Source: Desulfobulbus rhabdoformis
GTDB lineage: Bacteria > Desulfobacterota > Desulfobulbia > Desulfobulbales > Desulfobulbaceae
Assembly (NCBI RefSeq): GCF_016919065.1
Contig: NZ_JAFFQA010000045.1
Span: forward strand, 1 to 44,270
Direction: 5' to 3'
DNA: 44,270 nt
The position numbers and the translations under genes were made by a program. Below the pieces are notes generated by a model, which saw only the letters and a list, made by a program, of their open reading frames with translations, had not been told where the DNA came from and made no database searches. This document shows, one piece after another, positions 10,303-18,619 of the stretch (within the stretch, counting starts at the first letter, position 1; each line of letters begins with the position of its first letter).

Positions 10303-11391
10303 ATGCGAGAAAAACTACTTATTTCCACCGGTGGCGGTGATGCTCCGGGGTTAAATGCCGTTATCTTTGCGGTGGTGAATTCGGCAGCCCGAAAGGGGTG
10401 GGAGGTCTATGGCAGTCGGGCTGGCTACGGTGGATTGCTCGATCGGGATGATCTGGTGCGACTCACGCCGGAAGGAGTGGAAGGTATTCTTTCCCAGGGG
10501 GGAACGATTTTAGGCTCTACCAACAAAGGAAATCCCTTTGCTAAGCCGGTGGAAAATTTGGCAGGTGAGATTCAGATTGTCGATATCTCCGATAAAATTC
10601 TCACCAATTTTCAGCGCAACGGCTTTTTTTGCCACATTGCCGTGGGCGGTGACGGCAGTTTGGAGATAGCCCATCGATTTGCCCAGAAGGGGATGCCGGT
10701 TATCGGGGTGCCTAAAACCATTGATAACGATCTTGAGGCAACAGACCGAACCTTTGGCTTTGATACGGCTGTCTCCACAGCCACAGATGCCATTGACAAG
10801 CTCCACTCCACGGCCAAATCTCACGATCGGGTCATGGTGGTGGAGGTGATGGGGCGGGATTCCGGTTGGATCGCACTTTATTCAGGTATCTCAGGCGGGG
10901 CCGATGCCATCCTTATTCCCGAGATTCCCTTTCAGATGGATGCGGTCTGCGCCAAAATCTCGGATAATGAATTGCATGACAAGCATTACTCGATAGTGGT
11001 TGTCGCCGAAGGGGCCCGATCCGAAGATGGTGAGGTCATCAATAAAGGCAAGGGGGAGTTGGGGCGCTCTGAGATGGTACTTGGGGGAATTGGGGAATGG
11101 GTAGCCAACCAGATTCGTGATCGGCTGGGAAAAGATACCCGCTCTTTAGTGCTCGGGCATTTGCAGCGAGGCGGTTCGCCCACAACCTTTGATCGCCTTC
11201 TGGCCCTTCGATTTGGTGCTGCCGCGGTTCGTTTGGCCGAGCAGGGAATTTTTGACCATATGGTCGCCTGGGTGCCGCCCAATATGACTGCTGTCCCCAT
11301 TGCCGAGGCTATTCGCAATCGTAAAAAAATTGATCTGGGCAGCGATAAAGTGCAAACGGCCCGGGATATCGGGATTTGTCTGGGGGATTGA
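10303..11391 (+). CDS. pfkA: 6-phosphofructokinase
   Basis: 362 residues, phosphofructokinase family. N-terminal nucleotide site STGGGDAPGLN (8-18), GGDGS (115-119), PKTIDND (137-143, catalytic Asp), MGRDSGWIAL, and LGHLQRGGSPTTFDR near the C-terminus. It phosphorylates fructose 6-phosphate in glycolysis. The Gly in GGDGS is typical of ATP-dependent enzymes, whereas Lys in PKTIDND is typical of pyrophosphate-dependent or mixed-group enzymes (E. coli has PGTIDND). The phosphoryl donor is therefore not certain; ATP is more likely. AGGGAG ribosome site 8 nt before ATG. Confidence 0.92.
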   Translation: MREKLLISTGGGDAPGLNAVIFAVVNSAARKGWEVYGSRAGYGGLLDRDDLVRLTPEGVEGILSQGGTILGSTNKGNPFAKPVENLAGEIQIVDISDKILTNFQRNGFFCHIAVGGDGSLEIAHRFAQKGMPVIGVPKTIDNDLEATDRTFGFDTAVSTATDAIDKLHSTAKSHDRVMVVEVMGRDSGWIALYSGISGGADAILIPEIPFQMDAVCAKISDNELHDKHYSIVVVAEGARSEDGEVINKGKGELGRSEMVLGGIGEWVANQIRDRLGKDTRSLVLGHLQRGGSPTTFDRLLALRFGAAAVRLAEQGIFDHMVAWVPPNMTAVPIAEAIRNRKKIDLGSDKVQTARDIGICLGD

Positions 11392-11483
11392 GAGTGGTTT
11401 TTCCAGGGACAGAGGTTTAGAGGATTGAGTCGCTATGCTGACATCTGAGGCAAACAAATACAGATGTTCTTCCAAATGGTCTC

Positions 11484-12128
11484 ATGTCCACAGCTGAAAC
11501 CTTAGAGCTGATCTATCAGCGGATGCTGGCGCAGCTTGGCCCCCAGCACTGGTGGCCTGGGGAGAGTCCTTTCGAGGTAATGGTGGGGGCTATCCTCACT
11601 CAGAACACCAACTGGAAGAATGTCGAGCGTGCGATCGACAATCTCAAAAGGGCAGGCGTTTTTTCATTTTCTGCCCTTGCTGCGCTGCCCACGGCCCTTC
11701 TTGCCGAGTATATTCGCCCTGCAGGCTACTACAATATCAAGGCGGGCCGTTTGCAGAACCTGCTGTTCTTTATTCAGGAGCAGCAGGGCGATGACGTAGA
11801 AATTTTTCTTGATCAGCCACTGGATCGTCTCCGCCAGCAGCTCCTTTCTGTTAAGGGCGTTGGCCCCGAGACAGCAGATTCTATTCTGCTCTACGCAGCC
11901 AAACTGCCGATCTTTGTGGTCGACACCTATACCCACCGCATTCTCCTACGTCATGGGCTCATTGAAGAAGAGTGCGATTATGCCTGTGTACAGGAACTGT
12001 TTATGGACAACCTGGCCTGCGAGACGGCCTTGTATAACGAGTACCATGCGCTTCTGGTACGGGTGGGGAATCTGTACTGTAAGAAGAAAAATCCAGATTG
12101 TGGTGCTTGCCCTTTGCAGGGGATTTAG
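11484..12128 (+). CDS. endonuclease III-like DNA glycosylase (HhH-GPD), C-terminally short
   Basis: 214 residues of the HhH-GPD base-excision repair superfamily. FEVMVGAILTQNTNWKNVERA is the family N-terminal helix region. The helix-hairpin-helix reads GVGPETADSILLYA, followed by the catalytic Asp in VVDTYTHR. Two things differ from Nth: the lysine of the HhH (Nth Lys120) is replaced by Glu, predicting a glycosylase without lyase activity; and the iron-sulfur loop has only three cysteines (C-x6-C-x2-C), the gene ending exactly where the fourth is expected. It is closer to the 'endonuclease III domain' and MagIII-like group than to true Nth. Substrate unknown. It begins 92 nt after pfk. Confidence 0.85.
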   Translation: MSTAETLELIYQRMLAQLGPQHWWPGESPFEVMVGAILTQNTNWKNVERAIDNLKRAGVFSFSALAALPTALLAEYIRPAGYYNIKAGRLQNLLFFIQEQQGDDVEIFLDQPLDRLRQQLLSVKGVGPETADSILLYAAKLPIFVVDTYTHRILLRHGLIEEECDYACVQELFMDNLACETALYNEYHALLVRVGNLYCKKKNPDCGACPLQGI

Positions 12129-12137
12129 GGGATTACA

Positions 12138-12158
12138 ATCGCGGGCCATGCCCGCGAT
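12138..12158 (+). other. 9-bp perfect hairpin between convergent genes
   Basis: ATCGCGGGC-CAT-GCCCGCGAT, 9 nt after the glycosylase stop. It has no T-run on either strand, so it is not a clear intrinsic terminator. It may protect 3' ends of the convergent transcripts. Confidence 0.5.
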
Positions 12159-12234
12159 ATCCGGGGCGGTCTATTGATCTGGTTGCCCCCACTGTTCGAA
12201 CTCGAGTTCCGGCATCAAGCTCTTCACGATTCCC

Positions 12235-13014
12235 TCAAGCCTCCTGCTCCTTTTCCGGCATGGCCTGGTCGTGATGACGGCTGTGCCAGAGAAATTTGCG
12301 GCAAACGCCGCGGATCAAGCTGGATTCTTTTTTCTTGAGTTTCACTCTGCCTAAAAATTGGCGAATGTTGCGCATCCAGTAGACACGGTTGGTGTCGTGG
12401 AGAAAGGTGATTTCGCCCAGAGCCTCCTCGATATGCTCATACATGCCTTCCAGTTCAAAGGAGTTGGCCAGATCAGACTGGGGGACCCCCGCATAGGGAT
12501 GGGTGTGCAGCGTGGTGTAGAGTTCGTAGCAATGAATGGCCACCGCCTGCGCCAGGTTCAGTGAAGAAAAACCTGCTGTGGGAATGGTGGAGGCGAACTG
12601 GCAATAATCCAAATCTTCATTGGTCAGGCCCGCGTCCTCCGGGCCGAACATGATTCCAATATTATTACCCTCAAGCATGGGGGCCACCTGGGCCATAACC
12701 TCACGCGGGGTCTGATCTTCCAGGCGACGCCGTCCCTGACGCGCAGTCGTGCCGACGATGCAGTGATAGGGGGCAGCAGCCTCCGCTGTTGTCTTACAGA
12801 CACGCATACCGTGAATAAGGTGGGCTGCCTTATGGGTGGCCATTCTCAACATGCGCTCCTGATCGTAGTCTTCGCTGCTCACTACAGCCAGCTCCGAGAT
12901 GCCAAAGTTTGAGGCAACACGGGCCGAAGCCCCGATATTTTCCGGAAACTTCGGCCCAACCAAAATAATACCGACCTGCCCCAGAGGGGAGGTCGGTTTT
13001 TGTCGTTCAATCAT
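12235..13014 (-). CDS. trmJ: tRNA 2'-O-methyltransferase TrmJ (TrmH/SpoU group 1)
   Basis: 259 residues of the SPOUT superfamily. Motif 1 NIGASARVASNFG (about 26-38), motif 2 GIMFGPEDAGLTNEDL and motif 3 SSLNLAQAVAI build the knotted SAM site. The length and C-terminal helical tail match TrmJ, which methylates the 2'-OH of position 32 in certain tRNAs. It starts 12 nt after the upstream coiled-coil membrane gene, so both are probably one transcript. The convergent neighbour is the endonuclease III-like gene. Confidence 0.88.
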   Translation of the reverse strand: MIERQKPTSPLGQVGIILVGPKFPENIGASARVASNFGISELAVVSSEDYDQERMLRMATHKAAHLIHGMRVCKTTAEAAAPYHCIVGTTARQGRRRLEDQTPREVMAQVAPMLEGNNIGIMFGPEDAGLTNEDLDYCQFASTIPTAGFSSLNLAQAVAIHCYELYTTLHTHPYAGVPQSDLANSFELEGMYEHIEEALGEITFLHDTNRVYWMRNIRQFLGRVKLKKKESSLIRGVCRKFLWHSRHHDQAMPEKEQEA

Positions 13015-13026
13015 GTCTATTTGTAA

Positions 13027-13530
13027 TCATTCCCCGGAGGATTGATCATACTCCAAAGCTTTTTTACTGGTTTTATCCGCCCCTGGAGAGCTGTTCGTCA
13101 TACGTTTGAAGAAGGGGATGATGCCACGCTCAGCGCGTTTCATCTCATCTTCGGCTTCTTTCATGGTGATCTGCCAGGCGGGAGCAAAACCGGGTGATTT
13201 CTCAAACATAATTTCAAGCGCTTTCTGGTAGACCTGCACCTGGCGCAGCTCCTGACGACCAGGCTTCTGGTTGAGGACCTGCACCATGTTGCGCAGGTTA
13301 TCGCGCTCCTGTTTGACTTTATCCAGCTCTTCCTTGCGTCGCTCGTTTTCAGCAGCGTCGATTTCCAGCTTTGTATGGAGATGCTCCCGCAATTTTTTTA
13401 CCGTGCTCCGCAGTTCCCGCGATTTGAGCCAGCCGCGCATCAGGAAGAAAAGCGCTATGGCCAGACCGATGCACAGTCCGCGCAGGAATGGATTGGCAAT
13501 AATGTCGGAGATCCAGAGTGTATCTAGCAT
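13027..13530 (-). CDS. membrane-anchored coiled-coil protein of unknown function
   Basis: 167 residues. A single membrane segment (about 14-30, FLRGLCIGLAIALFFLM) is followed by a charged helical, probably coiled-coil region (about 35-95: many K, E, R with heptad Leu). The C-terminal soluble tail contains KALEIMFEKSPGFAPAWQ. The ATG at 13530 is chosen because GAGGTAC lies 8 nt upstream and the membrane segment then sits at the N-terminus; a 54-codon longer frame runs into the structured leader. I do not recognise the family. It is co-transcribed with trmJ and probably driven by the promoter at 13783-13811 through a long leader. Confidence 0.75.
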   Translation of the reverse strand: MLDTLWISDIIANPFLRGLCIGLAIALFFLMRGWLKSRELRSTVKKLREHLHTKLEIDAAENERRKEELDKVKQERDNLRNMVQVLNQKPGRQELRQVQVYQKALEIMFEKSPGFAPAWQITMKEAEDEMKRAERGIIPFFKRMTNSSPGADKTSKKALEYDQSSGE

Positions 13531-13566
13531 GTTTGTACCTCGATAAAAAGTGATGCGACCGGGGAG

Positions 13567-13781
13567 AAAATGGGGCCGCATGAACGAATTGGTCCGTAAG
13601 CGATCACGGGGCACCGAATCTGCGGTGTTATCGCCCTGTTTACGTATAGGTAGGTGTACGCGGCACAGGCCGATGCCTAGCATCTCCGGCACCCTGCGAT
13701 CGCTTACAGGTATCGAAGATACGGGGGCTTTCGAAGCTTCCCCCCCCCCGATCGGTTACATAGGTCCTCTCTAGGGGCCCC
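13567..13781 (-). ncRNA. highly structured RNA or 5' leader of unknown class
   Basis: The minus strand between a good promoter and the coiled-coil gene folds into a multibranched structure. Outer stem GGGGCC (13781-13776) pairs with GGCCCC (13577-13572), followed by a short T-run. An inner stem GTAACCGATC (13759-13750) pairs 9/10 with GATCGCTTAC (13605-13596). Inside are local hairpins: GGGG-GCTT/AAGC-CCCC (13743-13723), GTATC/GATAC (13722-13710), GATGC/GCATC (about 13684-13672), and CACCG/CGGTG (13627-13612). The length, about 210 nt, fits a stand-alone regulatory RNA or a riboswitch-type leader. I found no hallmark of RNase P RNA, tmRNA or SRP RNA. Confidence 0.5.
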
Positions 13782-13782
13782 T

Positions 13783-13811
13783 TTTTTATTTGAATTGCCC
13801 CTGTTCGTCAA
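13783..13811 (-). promoter_or_regulatory. sigma-70 promoter for the structured RNA / coiled-coil gene / trmJ
   Basis: Minus-strand -35 TTGACG (13811-13806), 17-nt spacer, -10 TAAAAA (13788-13783). It lies 27 nt past the rnr stop codon and immediately precedes the GGGGCC arm that opens the structured RNA. Confidence 0.65.
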
Positions 13812-13837
13812 GCAAAACCACGGAGAGCGTTTTCCCT

Positions 13838-16066
13838 TCAGGCCATTGTTGATTCGTTGTTTTTTTGCTCCCCGGCAGGTGGGATGGAGGCCAGGGAAAA
13901 GCTGATTCGTTTCGTTGCCAGGTCAACATGATCAAGGCGTGCCTCAATACGGTCGCCCAGCTGATACATTCGATTGGTGGACTGGGCGATCAGGCGATAG
14001 CGACGGCTATCATGCAGGTAGTAGTCATCTGTCATGGTCGCTACGGGAATCATACCACTAATAAAGGTTTCATCCAAGGTCAGGAAAAGGCCAAAAGAGC
14101 TTACGCCAGAGATGATTGCCGGGAAAATTTCACCAACACGGTCCATGAGGAAAAGGGCGGAACAACGTGCATGGACATTACGCTCGACCTCAATGGCCTT
14201 GCGTTCACATTGAGAGAGGTGAATACCCGCCTCTGCCAGGTCTTGCCCCCTCTGCGGTGTTGGCCGAGCCTCTTCCTTCAACAGCCAGGCTTGCAGGACC
14301 CGGTGGGCGACCAGGTCGGGGTAACGGCGGATCGGCGAGGTGAAATGCAGGTAGTACGGGGCGGCAAGTCCAAAGTGGCCAACATTTTCCGGTGCGTATC
14401 GGGCCTGTTGCATGGTGCGAAGCAGCAGGTTGTTGACTATATAGTCGGATTGGGTGTCTGCCACCTGGCTAATCACCTCACTGAACCAGGCCGGATTCAC
14501 CTCAGAGCGGGGCAGGGTTATCCCCAGGGCTTTGGCCGCATCGGTGAATGTTTCGAGTTTGCCCGGATCGGGACGCTCGTGAATTCGGTATAAAACCGGT
14601 TTTTGTGCCTTGGCAAGCGACTCGGCCACCGCTTCGTTGGCGGCCAGCATACAGTCTTCAATCAGCAGGTGAGCCCGGTTACGCTCGGCCAGTTTTATTG
14701 AGCTGACCTGATCATCCTGCAGGCTGACCACCGGTTCGGGGATATTAAACTCAAGACTACCCCGTTCAAGGCGTCTTTTTTTCAGGAGCACAGTCAGTTG
14801 GTCCGCCCGCTCAAGCATGGGGAGCAGGGCTTGAAATTCCTCGCGCACCTGAGGGGTTTTCAGGTACAGCAACTCATTGATGATTGTGTAGGTAAAACGC
14901 TGTTTACTTTGAATTAAGGATTTGCAGTAGTGCTCACCAAGCCTTTTTCCTGTGTGGTCGTAGCGGAGAATGGCTGTAAATGCCGGTCGTGGCTGATGAG
15001 GAACCAGGCTGCAGAGATCGTTTGACAGGCGCTCGGGGAGCATGGGTAAAACGCGGTCGGGCAGATAGACGCTGGTACCGCGCAGGTAGGCCTCCTGATC
15101 AATGGCAGAGTTGGGGCGCACATAATGGCTGACATCGGCAATGGAGACATAGAGGGTGTAGCCCTCATTCGTGATTTCAACGCAGATGGCATCGTCAAAA
15201 TCCCGAGCAGTTTCTCCGTCAATGGTGACATGATCCAGATGACGCAGGTCTTTTCGCCCCTCTTCACATTCTACAACCGGGGTAAGTGCAGCTGCCTCTG
15301 CTATGACTGCAGCGGAAAAATGATCGCGCAGGGAAAACTGGGTAATGGCCATGCGGATCTGCACTCGGGCACTGCGCGCATCACCCAGGATTTCAGTAAT
15401 ACGGCCACTTGGGCCCTGACGCTCTACTCCGTAATCGGTTATTTCAGCCACCACAATCACACCGTCCTGGGCATTGGCGCTGTCTTTGGGAGCGATGGTC
15501 ACTGTATAGGGTAAGCGATCGTCATCCGGTGTGACAAAGTCACCAAAGGTGCTGCCGTTATATATACCGCAGACGCTTGTCACTGCGCGTTCCTCGACAG
15601 CAAGCACCCTCCCTTCCCGTCGTCCGCGACTGGAAGGTATCAGCACCAATTGCACCGTATCTCCATGGCTGGCACTGCCAAGATTATGAGGGGCAATGAA
15701 CACATCCTTGCCCTTTTGTGCCTGTTCTCCCTCTAAAACGGCAAAACCATATCCTTTACTGGTCAATTCGACCGTGGCCCGCAAGGATTGGGGGGCGGCA
15801 CCGGAGGAATATTTTTTCCCCTGCTTCTCTATTTTTCCACTTTCCAGAAGTGAGGTCAGAGCCTTGTGCAAGGCAGAGAGTTGACCACGGGAAATAAAGA
15901 GCTCCCTGGCTATTTCCTGCAGTCCCAATGCCTGTTGCCGTTCACCAAGCAAACCGAGAACTGAAGTTTGCAATGACCCGGAGGGCTTTGACCGTGGGGT
16001 GCTGCGTTTGCGTTTTTTTCGTGAGGCTGCAACTGTCTTTTTTTTGCGATGAAATTTTCCAGCCAT
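13838..16066 (-). CDS. rnr: ribonuclease R (RNase II/RNB family exoribonuclease)
   Basis: 742 residues. A very basic N-terminal tail (KKKTVAASRKKRKR) leads into a winged-helix RNase B/HTH_12 domain (about 32-90), two cold-shock/OB domains (about 95-220), the RNB catalytic domain with IDGETARDFDDA (about 282-293; metal-binding aspartates), and a C-terminal S1 domain (about 635-715). It degrades structured RNA 3' to 5' in the cytoplasm. Start ATG at 16066 with an AAGGA site. It stands upstream of the structured RNA without an obvious terminator between, so some read-through is possible. Confidence 0.93.
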   Translation of the reverse strand: MAGKFHRKKKTVAASRKKRKRSTPRSKPSGSLQTSVLGLLGERQQALGLQEIARELFISRGQLSALHKALTSLLESGKIEKQGKKYSSGAAPQSLRATVELTSKGYGFAVLEGEQAQKGKDVFIAPHNLGSASHGDTVQLVLIPSSRGRREGRVLAVEERAVTSVCGIYNGSTFGDFVTPDDDRLPYTVTIAPKDSANAQDGVIVVAEITDYGVERQGPSGRITEILGDARSARVQIRMAITQFSLRDHFSAAVIAEAAALTPVVECEEGRKDLRHLDHVTIDGETARDFDDAICVEITNEGYTLYVSIADVSHYVRPNSAIDQEAYLRGTSVYLPDRVLPMLPERLSNDLCSLVPHQPRPAFTAILRYDHTGKRLGEHYCKSLIQSKQRFTYTIINELLYLKTPQVREEFQALLPMLERADQLTVLLKKRRLERGSLEFNIPEPVVSLQDDQVSSIKLAERNRAHLLIEDCMLAANEAVAESLAKAQKPVLYRIHERPDPGKLETFTDAAKALGITLPRSEVNPAWFSEVISQVADTQSDYIVNNLLLRTMQQARYAPENVGHFGLAAPYYLHFTSPIRRYPDLVAHRVLQAWLLKEEARPTPQRGQDLAEAGIHLSQCERKAIEVERNVHARCSALFLMDRVGEIFPAIISGVSSFGLFLTLDETFISGMIPVATMTDDYYLHDSRRYRLIAQSTNRMYQLGDRIEARLDHVDLATKRISFSLASIPPAGEQKNNESTMA

Positions 16067-16350
16067 CTTTTAATCCTTGCTTAGGTTAACTTCTGGAGTT
16101 CAGTCCATTGCGCCAATCAGGTAAAGTTTTTTCTGAGTCAGGCTGGGGCAATGCATTGCTTTGTGTATGCGTGCTTGATTGTTCGAAAATAGAGAGTGAA
16201 ATGCGCGAAGCTTTTTTTAAGAGCGACACTATTTGCTTTGTCCACGGGGGTGTCTCTGTTAAGGTACAGTTTGGTTTTTGGGGCGGAAACTTTTATTGTA
16301 CTCGATTTCGTTTTTTTAAAAAGTAAAAGCCAAGGCAGGCTGGAAAGAGG
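16067..16350. other. divergent intergenic region rnr / relA-spoT
   Basis: About 280 nt holding the two divergent promoters. Weak -35/-10-like matches exist on both strands but none is convincing. A GGAAAGAGG ribosome site precedes the plus-strand gene. Short overlapping frames here on both strands look spurious. Confidence 0.4.
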
Positions 16351-18456
16351 ATGCATTACACTACTTTTGATCTAGAGGCGTACCGCCGGGTCATGCTTGA
16401 TTTTATCGGCGACGGACCGGAATCACAGGTGTTCTGGAAGGCTCTGGATTTTGCTGTTGACGCCCACGGAGACCAGTGGCGCCGTTCGGGTGATCCATAC
16501 ATTATGCATCCCTGTTCGGTGGCTCGTATTCTGGCGGAAGAACTGGATTTGCGTAACCCCGAGATTTTGGCATCTGCACTCCTGCACGATACGGTTGAGG
16601 ATGTTGAAGAGATCACCGATGAGGTTATCCGCGAACAGTTTGGTCCGACGGTTGAGGCCATTGTCGAGGGATGTACCAAGGTAACCCATTACTCCGGTGA
16701 TCGGCAAACCTTTAAAAAATTGGTGCACCGCAAAATTTTCAGTGGGGCCGCAGCCAAGCTTGAAGTTATGATCGTTAAGTTGGCTGATCGTCTGCATAAT
16801 CTGCGTACCCTTGCCAGCATGCCCAAGCGCAAGCGACAAAAAATTGCCGATGAGACGCTTGATATTTATGCGCCCCTGGCCACAATACTGGGGCTTTTTG
16901 CCATTAAACGCGAGCTCTATAATCTGGCCCTGGCCTATAAGTTTCCGCGGCAGGGGAGTCGCTTGCAGATGCACATCAACAGTCTGCGCAACGATCCTAC
17001 CGTGCTGGCCATTGTTGATAATGTCCAGAAGGCCATAGAGGAAGAGGGGCTTAAGGGAACGGTCACCTTGCGAACCAAAGGCCTCTGGGGCTACTATGAT
17101 GTGCGCAACCATATTCTTATCAAAGAGATTGAAAGCCCTCAGGAAATGCTCATCCTTATGGACACCCGGAGTGAGTGTTACCAGGCCCTCGGGGTGCTCA
17201 ATCGAATTTATCCTCCCATTCCCCGCACCATTCGTGATTTCATCGCCAGCCCCAAACCCTCCGGCTACCAGGGGCTGCATGCCCGGCCTAATATCGATGG
17301 CCGCAAATACCTCTTTAAAATCAGAACCAAAGATATGGCCCGCCGTGCCCAGCGGGGCATGATTCGCGAATGGACCAGCGACACCCGCATTAATAATCGC
17401 TACTTTCGTGAAATTCAGGAGATGTTCGATATTCTCGGCAGCGATGATTCCGTTTCCTACCGAGACATGATCGCTGCCAGTGGCCGCAAGGAAATTTACA
17501 CCTACACACCCCAGGGGGATCTGATCTGCCTGCCGGTGAACTCGATCCTGCTGGACTTTGCCTTTCGGGTACACACAGCCATTGGCCATACCTGTATCGG
17601 CGGGATGATCGGCAAGCAAAAGGTCAAGCCCGATCAACAACTGCGCGATGGCAGCGTGATCAAAGTTCTGCGGCAGAAGGACGAGGTGAACTTTGATCCT
17701 GCATTGCAGATGCTCTGTCAAACACCCAAGGCGCGCTCCGAGCTGTCCAAGGCTTTTCGCAAGCGACGGGAGGCGGTCTCTCGCCAGATTGGTGCTTCCG
17801 TGCTTTCCCAGGAGTTACGTAGGTACGGGGTGCCGTTTGAGGTGCTGGAAAAGGAGGAGATGGTCGATATCATGACCTACTTTGGAATAGATTCTTTGGA
17901 TGAACTCTATCTCCAGGTAGGTGAGGGGCGGGTGCGTTTACGGGAATTGATCTATGAAATTCGTAACGGCCTTTATGTGGGGCGCCCAACCCTGTTTCAG
18001 CCCACCGGCGTTTTTAACCGGGTGGATTTGGTAACTCTTGACCCGGTGGTCCTTAAGTCTTCAGCCTGTTGTAAACCCGGCCCTCTGGATAAGGGGGTCA
18101 TTGGACTTTTGAGTGAACGTGGTCTTTCGCTCCACCGCAAGGACTGCAGCCAATTGCAAAAAGTCAAATTTCAGCGGGAAGACGCAGTGGAAGTGCGGTG
18201 GAAGCTCAAAGGCACGCGTATAGAGAAGACGCAACGGATTATCGTGATGCAGGCCACGCGCAACAGGCTATTGATGATGCTCTCTGTTGCTCCTGAGGAG
18301 ATGAAGGTGACAGATATTGTCTATCTGGGGAAAGGCGCATCGGCAGTCGGTGACTGGGAGGTGCATTTCCAGGTGGCCAATTTGTATGGTTTAAAAAAAG
18401 TTGATCGCCATTTCGAGCGATCAGGATTGCTGTATGATTTTGAGCTTGAACATTGA
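16351..18456 (+). CDS. RelA/SpoT homologue, likely (p)ppGpp hydrolase with degenerate synthetase
   Basis: 701 residues in the long RelA/SpoT layout. The N-terminal HD hydrolase is intact: RSGDPYIMHP (45-54), LLHDTVED (77-84) and KLADRLHNLRTL (143-154). The synthetase region (about 235-345) is recognisable from SPKPSGYQGLH (300-310) but lost key positions: the KxxYSIYRKM segment became WGYYDVRNHI, the YDLRAVRI aspartate segment became MLILMDTR, and the EVQIRT motif reads LFKIRT. A TGS domain follows (about 381-441), then a Cys-containing ACCKP...HRKDC region and a weak ACT-like end. By family knowledge this predicts ppGpp breakdown without synthesis. Confidence 0.85.
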   Translation: MHYTTFDLEAYRRVMLDFIGDGPESQVFWKALDFAVDAHGDQWRRSGDPYIMHPCSVARILAEELDLRNPEILASALLHDTVEDVEEITDEVIREQFGPTVEAIVEGCTKVTHYSGDRQTFKKLVHRKIFSGAAAKLEVMIVKLADRLHNLRTLASMPKRKRQKIADETLDIYAPLATILGLFAIKRELYNLALAYKFPRQGSRLQMHINSLRNDPTVLAIVDNVQKAIEEEGLKGTVTLRTKGLWGYYDVRNHILIKEIESPQEMLILMDTRSECYQALGVLNRIYPPIPRTIRDFIASPKPSGYQGLHARPNIDGRKYLFKIRTKDMARRAQRGMIREWTSDTRINNRYFREIQEMFDILGSDDSVSYRDMIAASGRKEIYTYTPQGDLICLPVNSILLDFAFRVHTAIGHTCIGGMIGKQKVKPDQQLRDGSVIKVLRQKDEVNFDPALQMLCQTPKARSELSKAFRKRREAVSRQIGASVLSQELRRYGVPFEVLEKEEMVDIMTYFGIDSLDELYLQVGEGRVRLRELIYEIRNGLYVGRPTLFQPTGVFNRVDLVTLDPVVLKSSACCKPGPLDKGVIGLLSERGLSLHRKDCSQLQKVKFQREDAVEVRWKLKGTRIEKTQRIIVMQATRNRLLMMLSVAPEEMKVTDIVYLGKGASAVGDWEVHFQVANLYGLKKVDRHFERSGLLYDFELEH

Positions 18457-18619
18457 AAAGTTGAATCCGGGGTGTCTTCCCTGATGCGTTTTAAATCTTG
18501 ACACCTACTTTGTGGTGGTTAGGATAAGAGGGGAAGGGGGCTTGGATTACTCCTGTGGCGGTTTCTTTATGACTGTGGTGCTTGTAGTGCCGGCAGCCTC
18601 TTTCCATTGCTTTCTTTCC
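18457..18619. other. convergent gap between relA/spoT homologue and aat
   Basis: About 160 nt. No intrinsic terminator is evident. A plus-strand TTGACA (18499) with TAGGAT 16 nt later looks like a promoter but faces the end of a minus-strand gene; its meaning is unclear. Confidence 0.3.

Noticed and set aside
12138..12158. The 9-bp hairpin as an intrinsic terminator
   Set aside because: It has no T-run after either arm, so only a hairpin is recorded.
13567..13781. Structured RNA as RNase P RNA, tmRNA or SRP RNA
   Set aside because: The conserved RNase P 5' motif, the tmRNA ends and the SRP GGAAG-type apical loop are all absent. 6S RNA cannot be excluded, but the branched fold is unlike its rod.
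16423..17721. A 432-codon minus-strand frame opposite the RelA/SpoT gene
   Set aside because: Antisense shadow; the plus strand has HD, synthetase-like and TGS motifs.
18498..18526. TTGACA-N16-TAGGAT promoter pointing right after the RelA/SpoT gene
   Set aside because: It faces the 3' end of aat with no plus-strand gene behind it; probably chance.
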